A DNA stretch of 54,032 nt from Chthoniobacterales bacterium (GCA_013821455.1 JACDGS010000028.1:1-54032); one strand, 5' to 3'. Positions 7,965 to 16,733 are shown, counted from the first letter of the stretch. The notes: generated by a model from the letters alone, not told the origin. Program-made: numbers and translations.

Positions 7965-8402
7965 ATGAAACCCCGTTGGCTCCTGGTCTTTTTCGCTTGC
8001 GTGTGCCTAACGATCGCGTCCGCCCGCGCCCAGGGCAGCGGCTCCACGCTCTCGGACCTTTCTCAAAAGATTGATGCGCAAAACGCCAAGATCGACGCGC
8101 TCTCCCAGCAGATTCTCAAATTACAGCAGACGATCGAGCAGGGGAAAGGATCCACCGCTCCCACCACTGTCGGGGTGTCTGAGGAAACGCCCGCGGCCAG
8201 CGCAATCCCTGTCGGAAGCGGGAACACGCACGTGGTCGCGCGCGGTGAAACTCTGACTTCCATCGCCAAACATTACAAAGTCGGGATCGATGAGTTGCAG
8301 AAATTCAATCACATCGAGGACGCGCGAAAGCTGCAGCTCGGGCAGACACTCATGATTCCAGGCGCTGCGACGCCCTCCCCCACCGCCACGCCTAACGAGT
8401 AA
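7965..8402 (+). CDS. LysM-domain secreted protein
   Basis: The 145-residue protein has a signal peptide (MKPRWLLVFFACVCLTIASARAQ), a short coiled coil (SDLSQKIDAQNAKIDALSQQ, about residues 29-55), a linker, and one LysM domain (THVVARGETLTSIAKHYKVG to LQLGQTLMIPG, about residues 88-133) expected to bind peptidoglycan. A longer upstream frame has no sensible N-terminus, so the ATG at 7965 is preferred. It ends in PSPTATPNE, where PNE is encoded by the 9-mer at 8390. Its stop overlaps the start of the next gene (TAATG). Confidence 0.87.
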   Translation: MKPRWLLVFFACVCLTIASARAQGSGSTLSDLSQKIDAQNAKIDALSQQILKLQQTIEQGKGSTAPTTVGVSEETPAASAIPVGSGNTHVVARGETLTSIAKHYKVGIDELQKFNHIEDARKLQLGQTLMIPGAATPSPTATPNE

Positions 8403-8935
8403 TGGACGCGGCTGCCAATCAGTCCTGGTTTTTGCGCAAGCACGTCGATGGCAGCGTTTTTGGGCCGCTGCGTTTTGAAGAGGTCCGGCGTTGGGCCGAC
8501 GGCGCGCAGATTGCGCCGCATGACAAAATATCCCATGACCAGGAGATATGGCAGAAGGCGCCGATGTATCCGGAACTGGGCATGGACTGGCTCGTGGAAA
8601 TTACGAGCGATCGGTACTATGGACCGACGACGTTAGGCGCAGTGCGCGAATTCATCCGCCTCGGCGAAATCGGCGAAGAAACTTTCGTCATCAATTCCTG
8701 CGATGGGTCTCGGCGTCAGATCGGCGAGCTGGCGGAGCTGGCACAGGAGCCTAACGATACTTTCGAGCTTTCCGCCAATGCGCCACCCGCTACCCCGATG
8801 TCGATCGACGTCCGCGACCGCATTACGGACCTCGAGCACAGCCTCTTCGAAGAGCGTCGCGCTTTCGACGAATTGGAAGCGCGCTATCGGGAGTTGGAAA
8901 CGAGATACCAGGCGGTCCTCGCGCGCGAATCCTAA
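8402..8935 (+). CDS. GYF_2 (DUF4339) domain protein with coiled coil
   Basis: The 177-residue protein carries two GYF-like segments: WFLRKHVDGSVFGPLRFEEV with IWQKAPMYPELG (residues 9-60), and DRYYGPTTLGAVREFIRLGEI (about 69-110). A charged coiled coil (RITDLEHSLFEERRAFDELE onward) forms the C-terminus. GYF_2 modules often mediate protein contacts; the role here is unknown. The start overlaps the LysM gene stop, which suggests coupled translation. No signal peptide is seen. Confidence 0.78.
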   Translation: MDAAANQSWFLRKHVDGSVFGPLRFEEVRRWADGAQIAPHDKISHDQEIWQKAPMYPELGMDWLVEITSDRYYGPTTLGAVREFIRLGEIGEETFVINSCDGSRRQIGELAELAQEPNDTFELSANAPPATPMSIDVRDRITDLEHSLFEERRAFDELEARYRELETRYQAVLARES

Positions 8936-8970
8936 TGGGGCGAGAACTCTCATCAAGATACGGCGCGTGA

Positions 8971-9094
8971 GTGTCATCCCGATCCGGCGAAGCGCGGAGA
9001 GGGACCCCTCAATGCAAATTGCGCGGCGCGCTTCCTGCAGATGTCTATTGCATTGAGGGGTCCCTCTCCGTCCGCCGGCGGAGCGGGATGACAA
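8971..9094. repeat. Long imperfect palindrome, GTCATCCCG family
   Basis: The left arm (GTCATCCCGATCCGGCGAAG, then GCGGAGAGGGACCCCTCAAT) is the near reverse complement of the right arm (TTGCATTGAGGGGTCCCTCT, then CCGTCCGCCGGCGGAGCGGG ending ATGAC), with about 25 bases between. It fills most of the gap between the GYF_2 gene and the ABC exporter. Related ends occur at 40485-40513 and 44353-44495. It looks like a small non-autonomous repeat. Confidence 0.8.
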
Positions 9095-9144
9095 GCAAGG
9101 CGTGGAGCGTTCTACGAATGACGGCCCGCACCTGGCTTCTTCCC

Positions 9145-10896
9145 TCACCTCGCCGCCAGCGCCGCTTCATTCTCCGGCACCTCGAGCAGACTTTGCTCGC
9201 ACAAGCGCGCATACTTTCCGCCTAACGACAGCAGCTCGTCGTGTGTCCCGCGTTCGATAATCCGCCCGTGATCGAGCACCAGAATCTGATCCGCCCTAAC
9301 GATGGTGGAAAGCCGATGCGCGATCACAATGCAAGTGCGGTGAAACATCAGATTTTCCAGCGCCTGCTGGATCAGCCGCTCCGTCGTCGTATCCACGCTC
9401 GCGGTCGCTTCATCGAGGACGAGAATCGGCGGATCTTTCAGCAACGCGCGCGCGATCGAGAGCCGTTGTTTTTCCCCGACGCTCAGTTTTACTCCGCGCT
9501 CGCCCACCACGCTGCCGAGCTTATCCGGCAGACGATCGACGAAGGCGCGCGCATTCGCCGCCTCGACGGCCTCGAACAATTCCTCATCGGTCGCATCCGG
9601 TTTACCGAGGAGCAGATTTTCCCGGATCGTTCCGTTAAAGAGAAAACTCTCCTGCGCGACGACGCCGATTTTCTCGCGCAGTGCGCGCAAGGCAAAGTCG
9701 CGAATCGGCCGGCCGTCGATCGTGATCAATCCCGAGGTGTATTCGTAAAAGCGGGTGAGCAAGTTCACCAGCGTGGACTTGCCTGCGCCGGTCGCGCCAA
9801 CGAGCGCGATCGTCTCGCCCGGTCGCGCGTGAAAGGTCACGTCGCTCAGCGCCGGAAGACCTTTCGCGTAGGCAAAGCTGACCTCGTCGTATCGAATCTC
9901 GCCTTCGATCTGCGCCATCGCTTCGCCGCCCTGCAAGCCGGGCTCTTGCGGCTCATCGAGGATTTCGAAAACGCGCTCGCCCGCTGCGCGCCCGGCTTGC
10001 ACGAGCTGGTTTAACTGATGCAACCGCGTCACCGGCTCGTAGAGAAATCTCGTTAGGGTAATAAACGCGACCAGCGAACCGACCTGCATCTCGCCGCGCA
10101 AAACGGCGCGTCCGCCGAAACCAATCGCGAGGGCCAAGCCTAACGAATTCACAAAATCCATCGACGGGCTGTACAGCGCCCACGCCCGCATAATCCTCAG
10201 CGTCGCCTGGCGAAGCGCTTCGCTCGCCCGATTAAAACGCGCATGCTCGCTTGCTTCCCTAACGAACGATTTTATTTGCCGAATGCCCGCGAGGTCATCG
10301 AGCAGGAGTGCGTTCAAGGCCGACGCGGCGCGGCGCTGCGGCCGATAGCGGCTCGGTCCTGTCAGGGTATAGGCGAGCGCGCCGCCGAAGAGCAACGGCA
10401 CAGGCACGAGCACGCACCAGGCGAGCCGGCCGTTAAAATAAAAGAGCGTCGCCATAACGATGATCACCTGCAGCACCGCGATCACGCCCTGCTCGATGCC
10501 GTCGATCAGGACGCGCTCGACCGAGTTAACATCCTCGACCACTCGCGTGATCAGATCGCCCGTGGCGCGGTTATCGAACCAGCGCAGCGGGAGCAGCTCG
10601 ATGTGCTGAAAAAGATCGCTTCGCAGATCGAAGATGACTTTTTGCTCGAAGCTGTTGTTGAGCAAAATCCGCAGCCCGTTGAGCACATCCTGGAGAAAAA
10701 ACGAAAGGAGCGCGAGTCCCACCATCGGCAGTAACAGCTCCGGCCGATGACCGGCGATGACGTCGTCGATGATGAACTTCGTCACCGCCGGGAAGACGAT
10801 GATCATGAGCGTGCTCACGACCGCACAGCCGAGCGTGCCCGCGGCCATCCACGGGTAACGTTTGAGATAGGCAAAGACGCGCCAGACGGTTCTCAT
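9145..10896 (-). CDS. ABC exporter, MsbA-like (fused membrane and ATPase domains)
   Basis: The 583-residue protein begins MRTVWRVFAYLKRYPWMAAG, has six predicted membrane helices (about residues 20-320) and one ATPase domain: Walker A GATGAGKST, Q-loop VAQESFLFNG, signature LSVGEKQRLS, Walker B PPILVLDEAT and switch His IAHRLST. This is the layout of homodimeric lipid or drug exporters such as MsbA. The substrate cannot be read from sequence; lipid A export is plausible because MsbA is the only exporter of this type here. The ATG at 10896 is preferred; the frame extends to 11118 but would overlap the divergent MOSC gene. Confidence 0.9.
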   Translation of the reverse strand: MRTVWRVFAYLKRYPWMAAGTLGCAVVSTLMIIVFPAVTKFIIDDVIAGHRPELLLPMVGLALLSFFLQDVLNGLRILLNNSFEQKVIFDLRSDLFQHIELLPLRWFDNRATGDLITRVVEDVNSVERVLIDGIEQGVIAVLQVIIVMATLFYFNGRLAWCVLVPVPLLFGGALAYTLTGPSRYRPQRRAASALNALLLDDLAGIRQIKSFVREASEHARFNRASEALRQATLRIMRAWALYSPSMDFVNSLGLALAIGFGGRAVLRGEMQVGSLVAFITLTRFLYEPVTRLHQLNQLVQAGRAAGERVFEILDEPQEPGLQGGEAMAQIEGEIRYDEVSFAYAKGLPALSDVTFHARPGETIALVGATGAGKSTLVNLLTRFYEYTSGLITIDGRPIRDFALRALREKIGVVAQESFLFNGTIRENLLLGKPDATDEELFEAVEAANARAFVDRLPDKLGSVVGERGVKLSVGEKQRLSIARALLKDPPILVLDEATASVDTTTERLIQQALENLMFHRTCIVIAHRLSTIVRADQILVLDHGRIIERGTHDELLSLGGKYARLCEQSLLEVPENEAALAAR

Positions 10897-11001
10897 TTGG
10901 TGGGTGGGAAAGTCCGCGCCGCGCGTGCCGAGTGCAAGCCGCGCTGACAGGTTGCGCCGACCGGCGCTTACCGGCATCGTGATCGAGCGAACGCTTCCGC
11001 G

Positions 11002-11490
11002 ATGATCATCGAGCAAATTTTCACCTCTCCCGGCCACAATTATTTTGGCCACTTCGACCGCGCGCCGGACTCTTTTCCTCTCGAAGAACAAACCGAAATC
11101 GAATGCGTCGCCGGCCACGGCATTCGTGGCGATCGCTTCTTTGATTTTCGCGATGATTACCAGGGCCAGATCACGTTTTTTGCCCGCGATGTTTTCCTGG
11201 AGCTGGCTAAAACTTTTGGCCTAACGAATAAATCTCCGGGCATTCTCCGGCGTAACGTCATCGTCTCCGGAGTGCAGTTAAACGATCTGATCGGCGCCGA
11301 GTTTGAGCTGCAAGGTGTGCAATTTTTCGGGACCGCGCATTGTAAACCGTGCGCCTGGATGGATATCGCCTGCGCGCCGGGCGCGGAAAAATTTCTCGCG
11401 CGGCAGGGCGGGTTGCGGGCGCGGATCGTGACCGACGGCCGGATCAGAGTCGGCGACGCTCGGCTGCAAGTGTCGCGCGCGCTGGCCTAA
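11002..11490 (+). CDS. MOSC-domain protein
   Basis: The 162-residue protein is a single MOSC domain (the family of molybdenum-cofactor sulphurase C-termini): VAGHGIRGDRFFDFRDDYQGQITFFARDV, RRNVIVSGVQLNDLIGAEFEL, then GTAHCKPCAWMDIACAPGAE with the conserved cysteine, and GGLRARIVTDGRIRVGD. It may handle sulphur or bind Moco. It is the first of three tightly packed Moco genes (MOSC, mobA, fdhD). Its stop is the TAA inside the 9-mer at 11485, which also contains the A of the next ATG. Confidence 0.9.
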   Translation: MIIEQIFTSPGHNYFGHFDRAPDSFPLEEQTEIECVAGHGIRGDRFFDFRDDYQGQITFFARDVFLELAKTFGLTNKSPGILRRNVIVSGVQLNDLIGAEFELQGVQFFGTAHCKPCAWMDIACAPGAEKFLARQGGLRARIVTDGRIRVGDARLQVSRALA

Positions 11491-11492
11491 CG

Positions 11493-12038
11493 ATGCGCTG
11501 TAGCGCGGTTCTGCTCGCCGGGGGAAAATCGACCCGCATGGGCCGGGATAAAGCGACGCTCGAGTTCGAGGGGGAGCCGCTTTGGCAGCGGCAGCTTGCG
11601 ACTTTGCGGGGACTCACGCCGGAATTGCTGATGATTTCGGGCCCCCCGCGACAGGGCGCGGAAACGGTGACTGACGAAATGGAGAATGCCGGGCCGCTCG
11701 CAGGCGTGTCGGCTGCTTTGCGGAAATGTCCGTCTTCGCATCTGGTCGTGCTTGCAGTCGATTTGCCGCGGATGACGACGGCGTTTCTGCTCGTCCTCCT
11801 CGCGTTGCGCCACGAGGGAAAAGGCGTGGTTCCCCGTGATCCGGAATTTTTTGAGCCACTGGCGGCGGTTTACCCTGCGGCCTGCGCCGAATTAGCTGCC
11901 TCACATTTGCGGCGCGGCGATTTTTCCATGCAAAATTTCGTGCATGCAGCGATCGAACAGGAGTTACTGACAACGCGCGCCATTTTGCCTAACGAGCAAA
12001 CACTTTTCGTTAACCTGAACACTCCGGCCGATCTGTGA
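11493..12038 (+). CDS. mobA: Molybdenum cofactor guanylyltransferase MobA
   Basis: The 181-residue enzyme attaches GMP to molybdopterin to make the guanine-dinucleotide cofactor. The nucleotide-binding signature LAGGKSTRMGRDKATLEFEG lies at residues 7-26, followed by SGPPRQGAE, NAGPLAGVSAAL and LAVDLPRMT. The ATG at 11493 was chosen because it places the LAGG motif at the N-terminus; the frame runs open upstream inside the MOSC gene. The stop overlaps the fdhD start by three bases. MobA and FdhD together point to a bis-MGD formate dehydrogenase elsewhere in the genome. Confidence 0.92.
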   Translation: MRCSAVLLAGGKSTRMGRDKATLEFEGEPLWQRQLATLRGLTPELLMISGPPRQGAETVTDEMENAGPLAGVSAALRKCPSSHLVVLAVDLPRMTTAFLLVLLALRHEGKGVVPRDPEFFEPLAAVYPAACAELAASHLRRGDFSMQNFVHAAIEQELLTTRAILPNEQTLFVNLNTPADL

Positions 12039-12841
12039 GGACGAATTCTGCCACAGTCGTGCGCTATCGCGATCGCGTTTGGCGTTCTCCCGAAGCGGAT
12101 GAAGTGGCGGCGGAAGAGCCGCTCGAAATCCGCGTCGAAGGAAACAGCGTCGCGGTGGTGATGAGAACACCGGGCGACGATCGCGAGCTCGCCGCCGGCT
12201 TCGCCTTGACCGAAGGCATCGTTAGGCGGCGCTCGGATATTTTTGAGATCACAGCTTGCCTAACGAACGATCCATCGCGCGGGAATGCGGTCGATATTAC
12301 GCTGACCAATCCCGCGAGTTTCGACGCGGCTAAACTGAGCCGCCATGTCTTCAGTTCCTCGAGCTGCGGCATTTGCGGGAAGGCGACGATCGCAGCGGCG
12401 ATGCAGCAGTTTCCCGCGATCGGCGACGCGCCGCAGATCGCTGCGCCGGTCTTGCTCGATCTTCCCGAAAAATTACGCGCGGCGCAGGAGACTTTTGCGC
12501 GCACCGGCGGCCTGCATGCCTGCGCGTTGTTCGATCCGCAGGGGAACTTGTTGCTCTTACGCGAGGATGTCGGCCGGCATAACGCGCTGGATAAGTTAAT
12601 CGGGCACGAGTTGTTCGAAGACCGCTTGCCGTTAGGCAACCGCATCCTGCTTTTGAGTGGGCGCGTTTCGTTCGAGATGGTGCAAAAAGCTCTCGCTGCC
12701 GGAATCGCGATCATCGCGGCGATCTCCGCGCCGACTAGTCTCGCAGTGGATTTCGCACAGGCGAACAATCAGACGCTGATAGGGTTTCTTCGTGGCGAAA
12801 CGCTCAACGTTTATGCGGGCGCGGGACGGTTGCTCGGGTAG
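12035..12841 (+). CDS. fdhD: Formate dehydrogenase sulphurtransferase FdhD
   Basis: FdhD moves sulphur from IscS to the Mo-bis-MGD cofactor of formate dehydrogenase. The 268-residue protein has the ELAAGFALTEGIV block, the active loop SSCGICGK (Cys about 110 and 113), TGGLHACALFD, REDVGRHNALDKLIG and LSGRVSFEMVQKA, all family-typical. It starts with GTG at 12035 within the mobA stop (GTGA). The TAG stop at 12839-12841 lies inside the left end of an interspersed repeat. Confidence 0.95.
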   Translation: MRTNSATVVRYRDRVWRSPEADEVAAEEPLEIRVEGNSVAVVMRTPGDDRELAAGFALTEGIVRRRSDIFEITACLTNDPSRGNAVDITLTNPASFDAAKLSRHVFSSSSCGICGKATIAAAMQQFPAIGDAPQIAAPVLLDLPEKLRAAQETFARTGGLHACALFDPQGNLLLLREDVGRHNALDKLIGHELFEDRLPLGNRILLLSGRVSFEMVQKALAAGIAIIAAISAPTSLAVDFAQANNQTLIGFLRGETLNVYAGAGRLLG

Positions 12842-12948
12842 CGCATGCGTCCCGCGTGCTGGCGACGGTGTTCCACCGTCGCGAACTTTTCGTTAGGCGT
12901 GATGGTGGGAACGGCCGTACCGGCACATGGGACGTGTGTGCTACCCGA
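12835..12948. repeat. Family A palindromic repeat, copy 1 (degenerate right end)
   Basis: The left end reads CGGGTAGCGCATGCGTCCCG then CGTGCTGG, followed by a perfect hairpin GCGACGGTG-TT-CCACCGTCGC and GAACTTTTCGTTAGGCG. A weakened right end (GACGTGTGTGCTACCCG) closes it near 12948. The TAG of GGGTAG is the fdhD stop. The element also carries a TCGTTAGGC word at 12890. Confidence 0.8.
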
Positions 12949-13238
12949 GCAAGGCGAGGGCGGCCATTGTGGCCTAACGAGTCCCGGAAATCTCCGGGGA
13001 GGACGGGCTGGTAGCCCGTCGTTCGGTGGAGTCTCCACCGAACTTCCCAGAGGGTCGCGCCACCCGAAAACTGCGGGCCACGAGTTGCGCTGCGCGCAAA
13101 TGCATGGGGCGAGACTCGCCCCATGCGAACGGGCTGGCAGCCCGTGCTCCCCGGACTTTGAATTCCGCGCCTAACGAGTAGACCGGAACCCTTCGTGGCT
13201 CGGAGATACGATTTATCGGGCGAAGGCGAACTTATTTT
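12949..13238. repeat. Hairpin-rich intergenic stretch between two family A repeats
   Basis: No gene is supported here. Several short hairpins follow each other: GACGGGCTGGTAGCCCGTC (13001-13019 region), CGGTGGAGTCTCCACCG near 13023-13039, GGGGCGAGACTCGCCCC near 13106-13122, and ACGGGCTGGCAGCCCGT near 13129-13145. Two 9-mers occur at 12972 and 13169. The hairpins resemble short REP-type units; related ones occur at 40560-40665. Confidence 0.65.
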
Positions 13239-13386
13239 CGGGTAGCGCATGCGTCTCGCGTGCTGGCGAGGGTGCTTCACCGTTGCGAACTTTTCGTTAG
13301 GCGTAACAACTGGGAACGGTCCAACCGTTCAAAAGTTCGTCGCGCTGGAACAGCGCGACCAGCACACGCGACGTGTGCGCTACCCG
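13239..13386. repeat. Family A palindromic repeat, copy 2 (complete)
   Basis: The left end CGGGTAGCGCATGCGTCTCG then CGTGCTGG faces a right end CCAGCACACGCGACGTGTGC then GCTACCCG, about 148 bases in all. Each end carries an inner hairpin (GAGGGTGCTTCACCGTTGC; GTCGCGCTGGAACAGCGCGAC), and GAACGGTCCAACCGTTC lies in the middle. The complement of its terminal CTA at 13380-13382 is the TAG stop of the DUF309 gene. A TCGTTAGGC word is at 13294. Confidence 0.85.
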
Positions 13387-13868
13387 GATCTTTCCGCGCC
13401 GCTCAACTCGAGCTGCGGCGCCCTCTCAGGCGACCAGGGATTTTTGCGATGATCGGATGCGACAATAGCGTCCACTTCTTTTCGCAAAAGGCCGAGAAAT
13501 TTCGCCACTTCAAAACGATGCCGCACCGGCGCAAACGGCGTGAGATTTTTCCCCGCCAAGCGAAAGAGCCGCACCGCCGGGAACATCCGCCGGCCATCCT
13601 TGGGATGCGTCGGTCGCAGGAATTGTTTCTGCAAATGAACGAACCCGCCCGCGGCCTGAATCAACCCTTTGAAATAATTGGCGTCCTCTGTTTCCGTGCG
13701 CAGCCAGAGGTGCTCGAGGACATCGTGCGCTTCGTAGTAACGCTGCGCATTCCAGCAGCGGAAAAATCCGAGGTAACAAGGATGATCGGCCACATCGTCG
13801 CTCGCTCGATTCGCGGGCGCGCCGCTTAGTTCTTCGACCAGACGGGAAATTCTTTGGTCTTTGTTCAC
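13380..13868 (-). CDS. DUF309 domain protein
   Basis: The 162-residue reading starts at a GTG (FVNKDQRISRLVEELSG) and contains the DUF309 signature: GFFRCWNAQRYYEAHDVLEHLWLR and EDANYFKGLIQAAGGFVHLQK (about residues 34-80). The frame is open further upstream to 14066, but that part overlaps the divergent DUF21/CBS gene and looks non-coding. Function is unknown; the family may bind metal through its His/Glu helices. The last residues and the stop lie in a family A repeat, so the C-terminus may have been changed by the insertion. Confidence 0.75.
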   Translation of the reverse strand: MNKDQRISRLVEELSGAPANRASDDVADHPCYLGFFRCWNAQRYYEAHDVLEHLWLRTETEDANYFKGLIQAAGGFVHLQKQFLRPTHPKDGRRMFPAVRLFRLAGKNLTPFAPVRHRFEVAKFLGLLRKEVDAIVASDHRKNPWSPERAPQLELSGAERSG

Positions 13869-13965
13869 GAAGAGTTTAATCTCGTTCCGCAGAGATGACC
13901 GGCAACCGAGCAGGCAGTATTTTCGTGAGGGAGGGCTCGTGCGCGCGCATAGCCGCGGGCACCGG

Positions 13966-15255
13966 ATGACGGAGATCGGTCTCATTCTTCTCCTCGGCGC
14001 GATCGTCGTTCTGATTTTTTGTTCCGCGCTTTTTTCCGGTTTGGAGACGGCGCTCTTCTCGCTCAAGAGCCATCAGATCCAGCGGCTGCACGAGCATCAT
14101 CCGTCGCTGACTGATTTCCTGCGGCTCTTCCGCGACAGTCCGCGCCGGGTGCTCAACGTCCTGCTTCTCGGCGGCGCGCTCGTCAATGTGCCGCTGGTTA
14201 TTCTTTGTCTCGTTCTCATTTGGGAAGGGCCGCTGGCGGGGCGAATGCCTTCGTGGGTGGCGGCGCTCGCGATTTTTGCTGTCATCGTTTTGGTTTGCGA
14301 TTTAACTCCGAAACTCCTCGCGATTTCGAAGCCGTATCGCCTTTCCACGCTGGGCGTGTTCACGCTCAAGGTGATGATGCCCGTGCTCGATCGGGTCGGG
14401 CGCGCGCTGGAGAGTGTTAGCGCGGGGGTGATCGATCGACTGACCCCCGCGCACCTGCGCGTGCGGCGGCGGATGAGCGACGAAGAACTCGAGACGCTCG
14501 TCGAGATGGGCGAGGAGGAAGGCACGCTGCAGGAAGCCGAGGGCGAGATGATTCAGGAAATCATCAAGCTCGGCGACAAGACGGCGAAGGATTGCATGAC
14601 GCCGCGGGTCGATACCTTTGCGGTGCCGAACGATTTGCCTAACGACGAAGCGATCGCGCTTTTTCAGGAACGGCGGCATCGGCGCGTGCCGGTGTATGCG
14701 GAAACGCCGGACAACATTATCGGCATCGTCGATGTGAAAAAATTTCTGCTCGATCCCGCGCGGCCCTACACGGAGGCATTGATCGCGCCTTCTTACGTTC
14801 CCGAAACGATGGCGGCGGCCAATCTCCTCCGGCGTTTTATTTCACACCCGCCAGGACTCTTGATCGTGGTCGATGAATTTGGCGGCACGGAAGGGATTAT
14901 CACCCTGGCTGATATCATCGAAGAGCTCATCAGCGACGCGGCTCCGTTAGGCGACGCCGATCTTTACATCGAGCCGCTGGAGGAAGGGCGCTTTCTTGTC
15001 AGCGGCAACGCGCGCCTCGACGACCTGACCGAGCACCTCGGCTTCGAGCTGGAAGCGGACGGCATCGATACCGTGGGCGGTTACGTTTTTAATCGACTGG
15101 GTTATTTGCCTAACGTTGGCGCGAAGCTGGAAATGCCGCGCGTCATCTTCACCGTCCGGCGCGTGAGCCGTAAACGGATCGAGGAAGTGCTCCTCGAACG
15201 GACCAACGCCATGGCCGAAGAAAACCCCGCGGAGGATGACGCCCTCGCACCATGA
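13966..15255 (+). CDS. DUF21/CBS-domain membrane protein (CorC/hemolysin-like), first of a pair
   Basis: The 429-residue protein has a DUF21 membrane domain with about four helices (MTEIGLILLLGAIVVLIFCS to about residue 145), then paired CBS domains (CMTPRVDTFAVPNDLPNDEA, RRVPVYAETPDNIIGIVDVK, VVDEFGGTEGIITLADIIEE) and a CorC_HlyC C-terminal domain (VSGNARLDDLTEHLGFEL). Such proteins are linked to magnesium or cobalt handling. The ATG at 13966 starts the first helix. The stop overlaps the next gene by four bases (ATGA). Confidence 0.9.
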   Translation: MTEIGLILLLGAIVVLIFCSALFSGLETALFSLKSHQIQRLHEHHPSLTDFLRLFRDSPRRVLNVLLLGGALVNVPLVILCLVLIWEGPLAGRMPSWVAALAIFAVIVLVCDLTPKLLAISKPYRLSTLGVFTLKVMMPVLDRVGRALESVSAGVIDRLTPAHLRVRRRMSDEELETLVEMGEEEGTLQEAEGEMIQEIIKLGDKTAKDCMTPRVDTFAVPNDLPNDEAIALFQERRHRRVPVYAETPDNIIGIVDVKKFLLDPARPYTEALIAPSYVPETMAAANLLRRFISHPPGLLIVVDEFGGTEGIITLADIIEELISDAAPLGDADLYIEPLEEGRFLVSGNARLDDLTEHLGFELEADGIDTVGGYVFNRLGYLPNVGAKLEMPRVIFTVRRVSRKRIEEVLLERTNAMAEENPAEDDALAP

Positions 15256-16199
15256 TCGCCTGGCTCGGAATCGTTTTTTGCTGGGTCGTTTCGTTTGTTT
15301 TTTCCGGCATCGAGGCCGGTCTTCTCTCGCTCGATCAAGTGCGGCTGCGCCATCAAGTGAAGCTGCGCAATCGCTCGGCCATGCTGCTCTATCGGCTCCT
15401 GAAAAAGCCGGAGCGCCTGCTGGTGACGATTTTGCTCGTCACGAACTTGGCCGACATCGCGGGCCTGCTCCTGCTCACGCGCCGGCTTGTCTTTTCGTTA
15501 GGCTGGTGGGCCTATCCCGTCGCGCTCCTGCTCGCCGGACCGATTTATCTTTTCATGCTCGGCGTTCTCCCGAAGTCGCTCTTTCGTCGGTTTCCCTATC
15601 GCGCGCTCGCGGCGCTGGCCGGTTTGCTGGAGTTTACTTCGCGTCTTTTCTGGCCGGTCTTGGAATTGGGCGCGCGCCTCGGCGGGCTCTGCTTGCCGCG
15701 CAAGGAATCGACTCCGCGCATGTTCGCCGCGCGCGAGGATCTGAAGCAGTTGACGGTGGAGAGCGAGCTGCAGGGATCGCTCACTTCCGCGGAGCGCGCG
15801 ATGATTCATAACGTTGTGGACTTTCGCACCGTCAAAATTTCCGACGTCATGCGACCGCTGCGCAGAGTCATTTCCGTGCGGCCAGAGACGACGTTGCCGG
15901 AATTGTTGCAACTCAGTGCGAAAACAGGCGTCGATCGGGTGCCGGTGATTTCCGGGAAAGGCGACGCGCTCGGGCTGGTCAATGTTTTCGACGTACTGCT
16001 CGATCGGCAACGCCGCAGCACTCTGCGCGATTACACCCGGCGCATCGTGACCGCGGGCGAGAACGAATCCGCCTACCGCATCATCCGCCGCTTGCGCGCG
16101 GCCCGGCTGACCCTCGCGGCGGTGGTCGATTCGCGGCAAAAACTCACGGGCATCGTCCTGATCGAAGACCTGATCCGCCGCCTCGTCCAGAGCGCCTAA
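15252..16199 (+). CDS. DUF21/CBS-domain membrane protein, second of a pair
   Basis: The 315-residue protein repeats the layout of its upstream neighbour but is shorter: DUF21 helices (MIAWLGIVFCWVVSFVFSGIEAG), a region FRTVKISDVMRPLRRVISVRP and two CBS segments (VDRVPVISGKGDALGLVNVF; LTLAAVVDSRQKLTGIVLIE). It lacks the CorC_HlyC C-terminal domain. The pair probably acts together in ion transport or sensing of adenine nucleotides through CBS. It ends in GCC-TAA within the 9-mer at 16194, with a second direct copy two bases later. Confidence 0.88.
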   Translation: MIAWLGIVFCWVVSFVFSGIEAGLLSLDQVRLRHQVKLRNRSAMLLYRLLKKPERLLVTILLVTNLADIAGLLLLTRRLVFSLGWWAYPVALLLAGPIYLFMLGVLPKSLFRRFPYRALAALAGLLEFTSRLFWPVLELGARLGGLCLPRKESTPRMFAAREDLKQLTVESELQGSLTSAERAMIHNVVDFRTVKISDVMRPLRRVISVRPETTLPELLQLSAKTGVDRVPVISGKGDALGLVNVFDVLLDRQRRSTLRDYTRRIVTAGENESAYRIIRRLRAARLTLAAVVDSRQKLTGIVLIEDLIRRLVQSA

Positions 16200-16213
16200 C
16201 GACTGCCTAACGA
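16194..16213 (+). repeat. Close direct pair of the 9-mer GCCTAACGA
   Basis: Two direct copies (16194-16202 and 16205-16213) are separated by two bases. The first provides the TAA stop of the CBS protein; the second lies in the 18-base gap before the convergent lipoprotein gene. This is the tightest spacing of the word in the window. Confidence 0.9.
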
Positions 16214-16217
16214 ATCC

Positions 16218-16733
16218 TCAATAAGCCGGCGAGAGGTATTGGAAGGCGATCACTCGTCCGCGCTGAAACGAAACCGTCTTCACCGGCTGAGTTACGGTCT
16301 GGGCAAACGGATAGTAATACGGGTCATAGAAAGGATCGTAGAAAGCCCCGTAAAAACGGCGCCCGCCATGCCTGCCGTAGTAACCGACGGGGCCGGAAAA
16401 CCCGCCGCCATAAAAGCCACCACCGTATCCATAGCCGTAGCCATAGGGAGTGGTCGTCGCAATCAGGTAGACCCACGTTTCCGTCGGGACGCCATGGATT
16501 TCGCCCACCGCCTTTTGCTCCGGCCGGCCCCACGCGATGTAAACCGCTTCCTGCGACATGCCGCCGCGGATTTTCCCCTCAGTCACCAGCGCTTTATCGC
16601 TGGCCGAGAGACGATCGAAGTTGGTGCGATTTTCGTCGATCCGCGACTTCACCGTTGAACAGCCGGTAACGACTAACGCGCTTGCGGCCACCCACGCCAG
16701 CAGCGCCCGGGAAAGAGAAGGCCGACGTTTCAT
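16218..16733 (-). CDS. Lipoprotein with BamE/SmpA-like core and Gly/Tyr-rich tail
   Basis: The 171-residue protein starts MKRRPSLSRALLAWVAASAL and has a lipobox VVTGC (Cys near residue 24). The middle (DKALVTEGKIRGGMSQEAVYIAWGRPEQK) recalls the SmpA/BamE fold, where a GMs..V...GxP pattern is usual. The second half is rich in Gly and Tyr (TPYGYGYGYGGGFYGGGFSG, FYDPFYDPYYYPF). The start at 16733 was chosen for the signal peptide; a longer frame overlaps moaA. Function is unknown. Confidence 0.75.
   Translation of the reverse strand: MKRRPSLSRALLAWVAASALVVTGCSTVKSRIDENRTNFDRLSASDKALVTEGKIRGGMSQEAVYIAWGRPEQKAVGEIHGVPTETWVYLIATTTPYGYGYGYGGGFYGGGFSGPVGYYGRHGGRRFYGAFYDPFYDPYYYPFAQTVTQPVKTVSFQRGRVIAFQYLSPAY

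Noticed and set aside
10897-11118. N-terminal extension of the ABC exporter
   Set aside because: It would overlap the start of the divergent MOSC gene, is hydrophilic and unlike exporter N-termini; the ATG at 10896 fits better.
12064-12768. 234-codon frame antisense to fdhD
   Set aside because: FdhD motifs on the plus strand are unmistakable; the antisense frame has none.
12835-13390. CRISPR-like array suggested by repeated segments
   Set aside because: The repeats are inverted ends of palindromic elements, with no regular spacers and no cas genes nearby.
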